Shown piece by piece: positions 38,579-47,861 of a stretch of DNA of 64,000 nucleotides. Each line of letters starts with the position of its first letter. The first letter of the stretch is position 1. The translations under genes were made by a program, and so were the position numbers. Source of the DNA: an uncultured Polaribacter sp. (GTDB taxonomy: Bacteria; Bacteroidota; Bacteroidia; Flavobacteriales; Flavobacteriaceae); assembly GCF_947495205.1 (NCBI RefSeq), contig NZ_CANLXV010000007.1, positions 62,001-126,000 on the forward strand. The letters are read 5' to 3'. The notes under the pieces were generated by a model that was not told the origin of the DNA, searched no databases, and saw only the letters and a list, made by a program, of their open reading frames with translations.

Positions 38579-39229
38579 ATGGCACGCAAGAAAAACATTA
38601 CGAAAGACAATCTAATTTCTTGGTACATGGAGTTTGTACTAGAAAACAATCATCAACCTAAATCGGTCTTCAGTTTTGCGAAAGAAAACAATTTTGAAGA
38701 AAGCGATTTTTATAAATCTTATGGCTCTTTTGAAGCAATAGAAGAATCTATTTTCTCTGAATTTTTTAACAATACCATTAAAGTTTTGGCTAAAAGTGAA
38801 GAATATCCTGATTATGATGCCAGAAATAAGTTGTTAAGTTTCTATTTTACTTTCTTTGAAATGTTAACTGCAAATAGAAGTTATGTAGTTTACGCATTAA
38901 AAGGTAAAGACCTTAAAAAGTTAAAGAATTTAAAACACCTTGGTAAAGATTTTAAAACCTATGTTAAAAATATTGGCATAGAAAAAATAGATTTAAAAGA
39001 AGAACGTTTAGAAAAAATTCAAGATAAAGGCATAGAAGAATCTTCTTGGTTGCATTTATTAATAACAATGAAATTTTGGTTAGATGACACCTCTGCATCA
39101 TTTGAAAAAACAGACATTTTTATAGAAAAATCCATTAATGCACGTTTTGATTTAATGGACATTAAACCATTAAAATCAATTATAGATTTTGGGAAGTTTA
39201 TTTTAAAAGAAAAAGTAAACTTTAATTAA
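38579..39229 (+). CDS. TetR family transcriptional regulator
   Basis: A 216-residue protein of the TetR type. The N-terminal 50 residues hold a divergent helix-turn-helix (ITKDNLISWYMEFVL, then SVFSFAKENNFEESDFYKSY), followed by an all-helical ligand domain. It is found just upstream of a UbiB/AarF kinase in other flavobacteria. As the first gene of a 14-kb same-strand light and redox cluster it is the only obvious transcription regulator there, so it may control part of it; this is inference. No MerR/CarH light sensor lies in the window. Confidence 0.75.
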   Translation: MARKKNITKDNLISWYMEFVLENNHQPKSVFSFAKENNFEESDFYKSYGSFEAIEESIFSEFFNNTIKVLAKSEEYPDYDARNKLLSFYFTFFEMLTANRSYVVYALKGKDLKKLKNLKHLGKDFKTYVKNIGIEKIDLKEERLEKIQDKGIEESSWLHLLITMKFWLDDTSASFEKTDIFIEKSINARFDLMDIKPLKSIIDFGKFILKEKVNFN

Positions 39230-39249
39230 TAATTTTTCCTGATAACCAT

Positions 39250-40554
39250 ATGAAAACCATAGACTCTATACCAACATCTAAAATGCAACGTGCTACCAAA
39301 CTGGTAACTACAGGAGCTAAAATTGGCGTTAATTACCTTAAATATTATGGTGATAAAATTACCAAAACAGAAGATGAAGCAAAAGCAAGATTGAATGAAA
39401 ATAATGCTGAAGATATTTACGATGGCTTAAAGCAATTGAAAGGAAGTGCTTTAAAAGTTGCGCAAATGTTAAGTATGGAAAAAAACATTTTACCAGCAGC
39501 TTATGTAGAAAAGTTTTCGTTATCACAGTTTTCTGTACCACCATTATCTCCTGCTTTGGTAAGTAAAACTTTTAAAAATTATTTTGGCAAAAACCCAAAT
39601 GAAATTTATGATAAATTCGATTTGGTTTCTGTAAATGCAGCAAGTATTGGGCAAGTGCATAAAGCTGAAAAAGATGGCCAAAAATTGGCAGTAAAAATTC
39701 AATATCCTGGTGTTGCAGATAGCATTGCATCAGATTTATCTTTAGTGAAACCAATTGCCATTAAAATGTTTAATATTAGAGGTAAAGATTCTGACAAATA
39801 TTTTAAAGAAGTAGAAAACAAGTTAGCAGAAGAAACCAATTATATTTTAGAAGTAGAACAAAGTCAGGCAATTGTGCAAGCTTGCAAACATATTCCTAAC
39901 TTAAGTTTCCCTAATTATTACCCAGAATATTCTTCAGAAAGAATTATAACCATGGATTGGATGAATGGCGTACATTTATCTGAATTTGAAACCTTAGATC
40001 AAGAAACTAGAAACAAATTAGGACAAGCACTTTGGGACTTTTATATGTTTCAAATTCATAAACTAAAAAAAGTACATGCAGATCCTCATCCAGGAAATTT
40101 TATGATTTCTCCAGATAACGAGTTAATTGTTATCGATTTTGGTTGTATGAAAACAATTCCTGAAGAATTTTATGTACCTTATTTTGAGTTAGCAAACTCA
40201 GAAAACTTAAAAGACCCCGTATTTTTTGAGAAAAAATTATACGAATTAGAAATCTTAAGAGAAGATGATTCTAAAGAAGAATTGGACTTTTTTAGAGCTA
40301 TTTTTCATGAATTATTAAGTTTATTTACACAACCTTTTAATAATGAGGTTTTCGATTTTTCTAGTGAAGAATTTTTTGGCAAAATCTCTGATTTAGGTCA
40401 GAAATATGCAAAAAGTACGGAGTTGAAGAGTATGAATGGAAATAGAGGATCTAAACATTTTATTTACATAAACCGAACTTTCTTTGGTTTGTACAATTTA
40501 ATGCATGATTTAAAAGCAAAAGATGTAAAAATTAATAATTTTAATTCTTTATAA
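39250..40554 (+). CDS. AarF/UbiB (ABC1) family atypical kinase
   Basis: A 434-residue ABC1/UbiB kinase-like protein. LKGSALKVAQMLSME is the KxGQ-like motif, ASIGQVHKAEKDGQKLAVKIQYPG holds the Ala-rich loop and catalytic Lys, VHADPHPGNFMI the catalytic loop and VIDFGCMK the metal-binding Asp. Relatives act as ATPases supporting lipid and quinone homeostasis. Flavobacteria use menaquinone, so a role in ubiquinone synthesis is unlikely; in plants ABC1 kinases respond to photo-oxidative stress. It ends one base before the flavin reductase gene. Confidence 0.9.
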   Translation: MKTIDSIPTSKMQRATKLVTTGAKIGVNYLKYYGDKITKTEDEAKARLNENNAEDIYDGLKQLKGSALKVAQMLSMEKNILPAAYVEKFSLSQFSVPPLSPALVSKTFKNYFGKNPNEIYDKFDLVSVNAASIGQVHKAEKDGQKLAVKIQYPGVADSIASDLSLVKPIAIKMFNIRGKDSDKYFKEVENKLAEETNYILEVEQSQAIVQACKHIPNLSFPNYYPEYSSERIITMDWMNGVHLSEFETLDQETRNKLGQALWDFYMFQIHKLKKVHADPHPGNFMISPDNELIVIDFGCMKTIPEEFYVPYFELANSENLKDPVFFEKKLYELEILREDDSKEELDFFRAIFHELLSLFTQPFNNEVFDFSSEEFFGKISDLGQKYAKSTELKSMNGNRGSKHFIYINRTFFGLYNLMHDLKAKDVKINNFNSL

Positions 40555-41175
40555 ATGGCATTTTTCAACCGAAAAGATATCGACGAATTAGAAAAATATT
40601 ATAAAATAAATCTAATCAATAGCTGCTCTGGTTTTAAATCTGCAAATTTATTAGGTTCCATTTCTAAAGAAGGCAATACCAATGTTGCTGTTTTTAGCTC
40701 TGTAACACATTTGGGCTCTAAACCACCAACTTTAGGCTTTATTTTAAGACCTACAACTGTGCCTAGAAATACGCATAAAAACCTAAAAGAAACTGGAGTT
40801 TTTACAATAAATCATATTTGGGAAGATGTTATTGAAGACGCACACCACACTTCTGCTTCTTACCCAGAACATATTTCTGAATTTAAAGTTACCAATTTAG
40901 AAGAAGAATATAAAGGCAATTTTAAAGCTCCTTTTGTTAAAGGTGCGCCCGTACAAATGGCAATGAAGTTTGTAGAAGAAATTCATGTTGCTTCTAACAA
41001 TGTTTGGTTAATTGTAGCGCAAATTGAAGAACTATATGTAGATGACAAAATTTTAAAAGAAGATGGTTTAATTAATCTTGCTGAAGGAAATATTGCCACT
41101 ATTAATGGTTTAGATACTTATGCCATTCCTAAATTTAAACAACAACTGTCTTACCAAAGACCTAAAAAAATGTAA
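40555..41175 (+). CDS. flavin reductase-like FMN-binding protein
   Basis: A 206-residue split-barrel protein of the flavin reductase-like family (DIM6/NTAB group). SCSGFKSANLLGSISKEGNT and NVAVFSSVTHLGSKPPTLGF form the FMN phosphate and isoalloxazine pockets, and RNTHKNLKETGVFTIN is conserved. It probably reduces flavin with NAD(P)H or acts as an FMN oxidoreductase. It starts directly after the UbiB stop and 8 bases before the SDR gene. Adjacent photolyases need reduced FAD, which may explain its placement. Confidence 0.88.
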   Translation: MAFFNRKDIDELEKYYKINLINSCSGFKSANLLGSISKEGNTNVAVFSSVTHLGSKPPTLGFILRPTTVPRNTHKNLKETGVFTINHIWEDVIEDAHHTSASYPEHISEFKVTNLEEEYKGNFKAPFVKGAPVQMAMKFVEEIHVASNNVWLIVAQIEELYVDDKILKEDGLINLAEGNIATINGLDTYAIPKFKQQLSYQRPKKM

Positions 41176-41183
41176 AAAAGTGT

Positions 41184-42605
41184 ATGAGAATTTTAGTAAC
41201 AGGTGCAACTGGTTATATTGGCAAGCGATTAATACCGCTGTTACTAAATGATGGACATACCGTAGTTTGTGCTGTTCGTGATAAAGCTAGGGCAAAAAAT
41301 TATTTTAAAGATAGCGCAAATATTGAGTTGGTAGAAGCTGATTTTTTAAATGCAGATTCCTTAAAAAACATACCAAAGAATTTAGATATAGCGTATTACT
41401 TAATACATTCCATGTCTAATTCTGCAAAAGAATTTCATGTTTTAGAAGAAAAATGTGCTTTTAATTTTAAACGATTTGCAGAAGATTCTCAAATAAAACA
41501 AGTTATTTATTTAAGTGGAATAACTAACGACACCAAATTATCAAAACATTTATTGTCTCGTAAAAATGTAGAAAAAACGTTAGCATCTCAAAAATATGCA
41601 CTTACCACTTTTAAAGCAGGCATCATAGTTGGTTCTGGTAGTTCTTCTTTTGAAATTATAAGAGATATTGTAGAAAAACTGCCTTTTATGATTGCCCCAA
41701 AATGGCTAAATACAAAAACACAACCTTTAGGTATAAGAGATGTTTTAGCTTTTTTACATAGCGCTATTGGTAAAAAAGAATTATACAACAAATCTTTTGA
41801 TGTGTTTGGTCCAGAAGTGCTTACTTACAAAGAAATGCTGTATCAATTTGCTGCAGTTAGAAAGCTAAAAAGATATATTTTAACAGTGCCTGTAATGACG
41901 CCCAAATTATCTTCTTACTGGCTATACTTTGTTACCTCTACTTCTTACAAGTTAGCAAGCTCTTTGGTAAACTCTATGGGTGTTGAGGTTATTGGACAAA
42001 AAAGTGATATTAATAAAATATTAAAAGTAAATCCCATGACTTATAAAAAAGCTGTGGAATTTGCATTTAAAAAAATTGAGCAAAATAGTATTATCTCTAG
42101 TTGGAAAGACTCTTACATAAGTAGTGGAAAACTAAAAAATTACGTTCATGAATTTATAAATGTTCCAGAATTTGGTTGTTTCAAAGATTTTAAAAAAAGA
42201 ACAGTAAAAAACAAAGAAAACGCACTAAATAGAATTTGGGCAATTGGCGGAGAAACTGGTTGGTATTATGGCACTTTTCTTTGGAAAATTCGTGGTTTTT
42301 TAGATCAGTTTTTTGGTGGTGCAGGTTTAAGAAGAGGTAGAAGACACCCAACAGAACTAAATGCAGGCGACGCTTTAGACTTTTGGCGTGTAATTTATGC
42401 AGATAAAGAAAAAGGTAAACTCCTACTCTATGCAGAAATGATTTTACCTGGTGAAGCATGGCTAGAATTTAAAATAGAAGGCAACCAATTATACCAAACC
42501 GCAACTTTTAGACCACATGGTTTAGCTGGCAGATTGTATTGGTATGCTGTAATGCCATTTCATTGGTTTGTATTTAATGGTATGATTAATAACATCAACA
42601 AATAA
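41184..42605 (+). CDS. SDR family oxidoreductase with DUF2867 domain
   Basis: A 473-residue protein. Residues 1-290 are an atypical NAD(P)-binding SDR domain with GATGYIGKRLIPLLL at the N-terminus and a motif YYLIHSMSN. Residues about 320-473 are DUF2867 (WAIGGETGWYYGTFLWKIRG, LDQFFGGAGLRRGRRHP, GRLYWYAVMPFHWFVFNGM), a START-like fold. This fusion recurs beside photolyases in marine bacteria. The substrate is unknown; a lipid, isoprenoid or tetrapyrrole is possible. Confidence 0.88.
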   Translation: MRILVTGATGYIGKRLIPLLLNDGHTVVCAVRDKARAKNYFKDSANIELVEADFLNADSLKNIPKNLDIAYYLIHSMSNSAKEFHVLEEKCAFNFKRFAEDSQIKQVIYLSGITNDTKLSKHLLSRKNVEKTLASQKYALTTFKAGIIVGSGSSSFEIIRDIVEKLPFMIAPKWLNTKTQPLGIRDVLAFLHSAIGKKELYNKSFDVFGPEVLTYKEMLYQFAAVRKLKRYILTVPVMTPKLSSYWLYFVTSTSYKLASSLVNSMGVEVIGQKSDINKILKVNPMTYKKAVEFAFKKIEQNSIISSWKDSYISSGKLKNYVHEFINVPEFGCFKDFKKRTVKNKENALNRIWAIGGETGWYYGTFLWKIRGFLDQFFGGAGLRRGRRHPTELNAGDALDFWRVIYADKEKGKLLLYAEMILPGEAWLEFKIEGNQLYQTATFRPHGLAGRLYWYAVMPFHWFVFNGMINNINK

Positions 42606-42627
42606 CAAAAACAATTTTGTTGTAAAG

Positions 42628-42768
42628 ATGAAAAAACAACACCTACCTCAAAAAATATGTGTGGTTTGCGAAAGACCTTTCACGTGGAGAAAAAAATGGG
42701 AGAAAAATTGGGAAAACGTAAAATATTGTAGTAAAAAATGCAGCAGCAACAAGAAAAAACAGGGTTAG
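42628..42768 (+). CDS. DUF2256 zinc-ribbon-like small protein
   Basis: A 46-residue protein with Cys11-x2-Cys14 and Cys34-x3-Cys38 framing the conserved RPFTWRKKWEKNW, the signature of DUF2256. Members sit next to cryptochrome and photolyase genes in many bacteria; their role is unknown, and the four cysteines suggest a zinc site. The last 31 bases overlap the DASH cryptochrome start in another frame, so the two are translationally coupled. It is short enough to be missed by length-filtered gene callers. Confidence 0.85.
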   Translation: MKKQHLPQKICVVCERPFTWRKKWEKNWENVKYCSKKCSSNKKKQG

Positions 42769-44048
42769 TTTGGTTTCGCAATAATTTGCGAGTAAACGAT
42801 AATATTTCTTTAAAAAAAGCAGTAATTGAAAATACAAAGATTATTGCCATTTATTGTTTTGACCCAAAGCAATTGGCAACAGACAAATTTGGCTTTCAAA
42901 AAACCGCAAAATTTAGAGCAAAATTTCTAATTGAAACAATTGAAGAATTGCAAAAAAATTTAGCGGATTTAAACATAACACTACTCACTTTTTTTGAAAA
43001 TCCAGCGCATAAAATAACTGAAATTGTAAAGCAATACAATGTAAACACAATTTATACCCAAAAAGAATGGACTAGAGACGAAGTTGAAACCAATAAATTA
43101 ATAGCTGATAAACTACCTAAAACAGTTGGTTTTATTGAAGATTATGATCAGTTTTTGTATCATCCTAAGCTAGTTTCTAAAGATTTTGAAAACATACCAA
43201 ACGTGTTTACTGTATTTCGAAAGAAATTAGAAAAAACGGTTTCTATAGAAGCAGCCATAAATGTTACTGCTGTGCATGAAGAAAACATTATTGAAAACCA
43301 AACTAAAGTACCAACCTTACAAGATTTAGGTTTCACAGATTTTGAAGTTCCAGCAAAAACCGCTTTTCCTTTTAAAGGTGGAGAAAATGAAGCTTTAAAA
43401 CGTTTAGAAAACTATTTTTTTGAAACTAAAAAAGTAGGTTTTTACAAAAAAACAAGAAATGGTTTAATAGGTACAGATTACAGCACAAAATTTTCTGCTT
43501 GGTTGGCAAATGGCAGTATTTCTGCAAAAACCATTTATTGGAAAATAAAAGAATATGAAGCAAAACACAAAGCAAATCAATCTACATATTGGGTAATTTT
43601 TGAATTGATTTGGAGAGATTATTTCAAATATATTTCTTTAAAATACAACAATAAAATATTTAAAATTGGCGGTATTTTAGATAAAGATTATCAGTGGAAT
43701 TACTATCAAAAAGACATTAATAAATGGATAAATGGTGAAACAAAAGACGATTTTGTAAATGCCAATATGATAGAATTACAAAAAACAGGTTGGATGAGCA
43801 ATAGAGGAAGACAAAACGTAGCCTCTTATTTGGCAAAAGAACTGTTATTAGATTGGAGAATTGGTGCCGCTTATTTTGAGTCGCAATTAATAGATTATGA
43901 TGTACATAGTAATTATGGAAATTGGATGTATGTTGCTGGTGTTGGTAATGATCCTAGAGACCGAAAATTCAATACAAAAATGCAAGCAGAACGTTATGAT
44001 GCAAATCATAAATTTAGAAAAATGTGGCTAGAAAAAACATTGTTTTAA
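42738..44048 (+). CDS. DASH family cryptochrome
   Basis: A 436-residue cryptochrome/photolyase of the DASH subfamily. The N-terminal antenna domain begins GLVWFRNNLRVNDN. The FAD domain has GEPTALK-like FKGGENEALKRLE, TKFSAWLANGSIS, FELIWRDYFKY, NMIELQKTGWMSNRGRQNVAS and the DASH-diagnostic YDVHSNYGNWMYVAGVGNDP. DASH proteins bind FAD and methenyltetrahydrofolate and repair CPD lesions in single-stranded DNA. It overlaps DUF2256 and is followed after 1 base by the Fe-S photolyase. Confidence 0.94.
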   Translation: MQQQQEKTGLVWFRNNLRVNDNISLKKAVIENTKIIAIYCFDPKQLATDKFGFQKTAKFRAKFLIETIEELQKNLADLNITLLTFFENPAHKITEIVKQYNVNTIYTQKEWTRDEVETNKLIADKLPKTVGFIEDYDQFLYHPKLVSKDFENIPNVFTVFRKKLEKTVSIEAAINVTAVHEENIIENQTKVPTLQDLGFTDFEVPAKTAFPFKGGENEALKRLENYFFETKKVGFYKKTRNGLIGTDYSTKFSAWLANGSISAKTIYWKIKEYEAKHKANQSTYWVIFELIWRDYFKYISLKYNNKIFKIGGILDKDYQWNYYQKDINKWINGETKDDFVNANMIELQKTGWMSNRGRQNVASYLAKELLLDWRIGAAYFESQLIDYDVHSNYGNWMYVAGVGNDPRDRKFNTKMQAERYDANHKFRKMWLEKTLF

Positions 44049-44049
44049 A

Positions 44050-45582
44050 ATGAAAACATTACGATTAGTTTTAGGAGATCAACTCAATAGCAAACACTCT
44101 TGGTTTGCAGAACAAAACAGCAATATTTTATATTGTTTGTTTGAAATGCGCCAAGAAACAGATTATGTTACGCATCATATTCAAAAAATTGTAGGCTTTT
44201 TTGCTGCAATGCGAAATTTTGCAGCTGCACTTCAAAAAGAAAATCATAAGGTTGTATATTTTAATATAGATGATGACAGAAATACACAAAACCTAATCAA
44301 AAACATTCAGCTTTTAATTGAAGAAAACGGAATCGAAAAATTTGAATATTTAGCGCCAGATGAACATCGTTTAGACCAACAATTAAAAGATTTTTCTAAA
44401 AACTTATCAATTGAAGTAGCACAATTTTCTACTGAACATTTTTATACTGAAAAAGAAGAATTAGCCACTTTCTTCAAAGGAAAAAAACAATTTTTGATGG
44501 AAAATTTTTATCGTAATATGCGTAAAAAACATCAAATTTTAATGGTAGATCAACAACCAGAAGGTGGCAAATGGAATTATGATGCTAGCAATAGAAAAAA
44601 ATGGAAAGGCGATGTTTTGATTCCGCCAGAAATTAATTTTGATAATGATGTTACTGAGATATTAAATGCTATTGAAAAAGCCGATATCAAATCCATAGGA
44701 AAAATAAATGCGAAATATTTTGAATATCCCATTTCTAGAGCACAAGCTTTAGAGCAACTCAATTATTTCTGCGAACATTTATTGGTGCATTTTGGCGATT
44801 ATCAAGATGCCATGCATACCGATAAAATCTACTTATTTCACAGTAGAATTTCTTTTGCAATGAATACAAAAATGATTGCTCCAAAAGAAATCATCAACAA
44901 AACACTAGCAACGTATAGAGAAAGAAAAGATGAAATAGATATTTCTCAAGTAGAAGGTTTTATAAGGCAAATTTTAGGTTGGCGAGAGTATATGCGTGGC
45001 ATGTATTGGATGTTAATGCCAGATTACAAAAAGAGCAACTTCTTAGAAAATAAAAATCAATTACCAGACTTTTTTTGGACAGGTAAAACCAAAATGAATT
45101 GTCTTAAAAATGCAGTAAATAATTCTTTAGACAACGGTTATGCGCATCACATTCAAAGGTTAATGGTAACTGGTAATTTTGCACTTTTAGCACAAGTAAA
45201 TCCAGATGAAATAGATGCTTGGTACTTGGGCATTTATGCAGATGCTATAGAATGGGTGCAGTTACCTAATACAAGAGGTATGAGCCAGTTTGCAGATGGT
45301 GGTAAAATTGCTACAAAACCGTATGTTTCTAGCGGAAGTTACATTAGTAAAATGGGAAATTATTGCGATAATTGTCATTATAAAAAAACTAAAAAGTTTG
45401 AAGATGATGCTTGCCCGTTTAACTCACTTTACTGGAACTTTTTAGACGATAAACAAGAAAAACTAAGTTCTAATTTTAGAATGAGAATGATGTATAGCGT
45501 TTTAAACAAAATGTCTGCAGAAGATAGAAGTAAAATAAAAGAAAAAGCAAATCACATATTAGAAAATCTAGATGCCTACTAA
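44050..45582 (+). CDS. Fe-S bacterial cryptochrome/(6-4) photolyase (PhrB/CryB-like)
   Basis: A 510-residue member of the iron-sulfur bacterial cryptochrome/photolyase class. The start LRLVLGDQLNSKHSWF and IRQILGWREYMRGMYW are typical. Cys351, Cys439, Cys442 and Cys455 match the four ligands of the [4Fe-4S] cluster in Agrobacterium PhrB, which repairs (6-4) photoproducts and uses 6,7-dimethyl-8-ribityllumazine as antenna. The FAD region YADAIEWVQLPNTRGMSQFA is intact. It overlaps the next photolyase-like gene by 11 bases. Confidence 0.93.
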   Translation: MKTLRLVLGDQLNSKHSWFAEQNSNILYCLFEMRQETDYVTHHIQKIVGFFAAMRNFAAALQKENHKVVYFNIDDDRNTQNLIKNIQLLIEENGIEKFEYLAPDEHRLDQQLKDFSKNLSIEVAQFSTEHFYTEKEELATFFKGKKQFLMENFYRNMRKKHQILMVDQQPEGGKWNYDASNRKKWKGDVLIPPEINFDNDVTEILNAIEKADIKSIGKINAKYFEYPISRAQALEQLNYFCEHLLVHFGDYQDAMHTDKIYLFHSRISFAMNTKMIAPKEIINKTLATYRERKDEIDISQVEGFIRQILGWREYMRGMYWMLMPDYKKSNFLENKNQLPDFFWTGKTKMNCLKNAVNNSLDNGYAHHIQRLMVTGNFALLAQVNPDEIDAWYLGIYADAIEWVQLPNTRGMSQFADGGKIATKPYVSSGSYISKMGNYCDNCHYKKTKKFEDDACPFNSLYWNFLDDKQEKLSSNFRMRMMYSVLNKMSAEDRSKIKEKANHILENLDAY

Positions 45583-47071
45583 AAAAGAAGAAATACATGT
45601 TGTTTGGCTAAAACGCGATTTACGTTTACAAGATAATGAGGCAATTTACAATGCTTTTAAAACTGGCAAGCGCATACTTTTTATTTATGTTTTTGAAAAC
45701 TCTTTATTAAAAGACCCACATTATGACAAAAGACATTGGGATTTTATAAAACAATCTTTACAAGATTTAAATACAGATTTAAAAAATTACAACAGTAAAG
45801 TATTGTGCGTACAGACAGAAGTAGTATCTGCCTTTAATCAATTACTAAACCAATATAAAGTACATACAGTTTTTTCGCATCAAGAAACGGGTTTATTAAT
45901 TACTTTCAATAGAGATAAGGAATTTGCTAGATATTGCAGAAACAACTCTATAAATTGGACAGAGAACAACAATAATGGTGTTTTAAGAGGTTTACTAAAT
46001 AGAACAGATTGGTTTGATAAGTGGGAAGATTACATGTGTGCACCACAATTTAAAACACAACTACACGCAGAAAAACTAGTTTCTATAGCAGAAATAAATA
46101 AACTAGAAAATTACTTTATTACCGTTAATTTAGAAACAGATAAAGAAACACCTTTTCAAAAAGGAGGCGCTAAATTGGCTTGGAGATATGCGAATTCTTT
46201 TTTTGATGAAAGGCATAAAAAATACATGTCTCACATTTCTAAACCAGCATTGGCAAGAGAAAGTTGTAGCAGATTGTCTCCTTATATTGCTTGGGGTAAT
46301 GTGTCCATTCGTCAAATATTTCAAAAAGCACACGCTTGTAAAACCGAACAAAATAAAAAGCATTTGGGTGCTTTTGTATCTCGTTTGCGATGGCAAGCGC
46401 ATTTTATTCAGAAATTTGAAATGGAACATACCATGGAAAACGCAAGTATTAATAAAGGTTTTCAAAAATTGAAAAAAAGTATTTCTGAAGAATATCAAAA
46501 AGCTTGGAAAGATGGCCAAACAGGTTACCCTTTAATTGATGCAAGTATGCGTTGTTTGGCAGAAACTGGTTATTTAAATTTTAGAATGCGCGCCATGTTG
46601 GTATCCTTTTTTACGCATATTTTATGGCAGCCTTGGCAAGCTTCCTCTCAACATTTATCAAAACTATTTTTAGATTTTGAACCTGGTATTCATTTTCCTC
46701 AATTGCAAATGAACGCAGGAGAAACTGGTATAAATTTAGTGCGTATTTACAATCCTATAAAAAATAGCTTAGCTCATGATGCAGATGCTACTTTTATAAA
46801 AAAATGGTGTCCAGAATTAGCACATTTACCAACTGCTTTTATTCATGAACCTTACTTAATGACTCCCTTAGACCAACAATTTAATAATTTTGAGTTGGGT
46901 GTAAATTATCCAAAACCAATTGTAGACATTAAAATAGCTCGTAAAAAAGCAAGTGACATTCTTTGGAAAATGAAAAATGATCCAGATGTTTTTAATGAAA
47001 GTAAAAGAATTCTTTTTAAACACACACTTTCTGATAGAAATCGGTTGATGAATAGCGATTTAAACGATTGA
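45572..47071 (+). CDS. divergent cryptochrome/photolyase-family flavoprotein
   Basis: A 499-residue protein with an N-terminal antenna fold (HVVWLKRDLRLQDNEAIYNA) and a C-terminal FAD domain (FQKGGAKLAWRYANSF, ASMRCLAETGYLNFRMRAML). Where canonical enzymes have DxxxASNxGNWQWxAG, this one reads DFEPGIHFPQLQMNAGETG. The Asn near FAD N5 and the tryptophans nearest the flavin are thus replaced. RIYNP follows normally. It may have a changed photochemistry or a role other than CPD repair. It is coupled to the upstream Fe-S photolyase by an 11-base overlap. Confidence 0.85.
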   Translation: MPTKKEEIHVVWLKRDLRLQDNEAIYNAFKTGKRILFIYVFENSLLKDPHYDKRHWDFIKQSLQDLNTDLKNYNSKVLCVQTEVVSAFNQLLNQYKVHTVFSHQETGLLITFNRDKEFARYCRNNSINWTENNNNGVLRGLLNRTDWFDKWEDYMCAPQFKTQLHAEKLVSIAEINKLENYFITVNLETDKETPFQKGGAKLAWRYANSFFDERHKKYMSHISKPALARESCSRLSPYIAWGNVSIRQIFQKAHACKTEQNKKHLGAFVSRLRWQAHFIQKFEMEHTMENASINKGFQKLKKSISEEYQKAWKDGQTGYPLIDASMRCLAETGYLNFRMRAMLVSFFTHILWQPWQASSQHLSKLFLDFEPGIHFPQLQMNAGETGINLVRIYNPIKNSLAHDADATFIKKWCPELAHLPTAFIHEPYLMTPLDQQFNNFELGVNYPKPIVDIKIARKKASDILWKMKNDPDVFNESKRILFKHTLSDRNRLMNSDLND

Positions 47072-47144
47072 TTATAAAATGATAATTATTTGTTAATTGT
47101 TGTTTAACTTAATATCGTAATCATTAAACAAAATGTATTTTTTG

Positions 47145-47152
47145 TATATTTG
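47145..47152 (+). promoter_or_regulatory. -7 promoter box inside the photolyase cluster
   Basis: TATATTTG matches TAnnTTTG, in the 85-base gap after the divergent photolyase. It would start a second transcription unit; it ends 4 bases before the next ATG. Confidence 0.45.
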
Positions 47153-47156
47153 AGTA

Positions 47157-47579
47157 ATGATATTTAATACTACAAATAAAAACAAAGACGCAGAAGCAAC
47201 TATAACAGAAATGTTGGGTGCTTCTTATTCCTTCTTTAAAGCTATAAAGCTAGGTGGCACAGGTTCTAAACGAATGATAATAAGTGCTGTTAGTCCTGGT
47301 TTTATGAAATTTATGAACACGGTTTCTGATGCCAACTACGGTAATATAGAGTTAAGAGATAAAGGTATTTTATTGCACATTACTAAAGGTTTGCAAAACT
47401 TTAGTTGGGCTATACCTTACTACCAACTTCACACTTACAAAACAGATGGTTTTAGCATACATGCACAAGGTAATTTTGTACGCTTTAAAAACAACAAATT
47501 ACTGCAAGAGAATAAAAAGTTTATAGAGAAATTAATAGATATTAAAATTGAATACGACAAACAATTTGAGTTCCACTAA
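47157..47579 (+). CDS. hypothetical protein of the light cluster
   Basis: A 140-residue soluble protein I do not recognise. The visible core is KRMIISAVSPGFMKFMNTVS, then NIELRDKGILLHITKGLQNFSWAIPYYQLHTYKTDGF in shorter conserved pieces, an alternating strand pattern like a PH-type or lipid-associated barrel. An ATG at 47211 is an alternative start. TIGR03643 overlaps its end. Function unknown; the position suggests a part in the light response. Confidence 0.7.
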   Translation: MIFNTTNKNKDAEATITEMLGASYSFFKAIKLGGTGSKRMIISAVSPGFMKFMNTVSDANYGNIELRDKGILLHITKGLQNFSWAIPYYQLHTYKTDGFSIHAQGNFVRFKNNKLLQENKKFIEKLIDIKIEYDKQFEFH

Positions 47580-47856
47580 AACAAAACAATTAAATGGCAT
47601 ATCTATTGATAGAATAATAGAAATGGCTTGGGAAGACAGAACAACTTTTGAGGCAATACAGTTTCAATTTGGTTTAAAAGAACAAGAGGTTATAAACCTT
47701 ATGAGAAAAGAAATGAAGCCAAAAAGCTTCAAAATGTGGAGAAAAAGAGTACAAGGAAGAAAAACAAAACATGAAAAACTAAGAACGTTTGAAAAAGGAA
47801 GATTTAAATGTTCTAGACAAAAAACAATATCAAATAACTCTATAGCAAAAAGATAA
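47548..47856 (+). CDS. TIGR03643 family protein
   Basis: A basic protein of about 100 residues. DRIIEMAWEDRTTFEAIQFQ followed by FGLKEQEVINLMRKEMKPKSF and MWRKRVQGRKTKH is the TIGR03643 signature, a helix-turn-helix-like family that lies beside photolyases and GTP cyclohydrolase in marine bacteria. The start is uncertain: TTG at 47548 or 47566, both overlapping the previous gene. The C-terminal 30 residues are Lys/Arg-rich. A DNA- or RNA-binding role is plausible but not shown. Confidence 0.8.
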   Translation: MNTTNNLSSTKTKQLNGISIDRIIEMAWEDRTTFEAIQFQFGLKEQEVINLMRKEMKPKSFKMWRKRVQGRKTKHEKLRTFEKGRFKCSRQKTISNNSIAKR

Positions 47857-47861
47857 AAACC

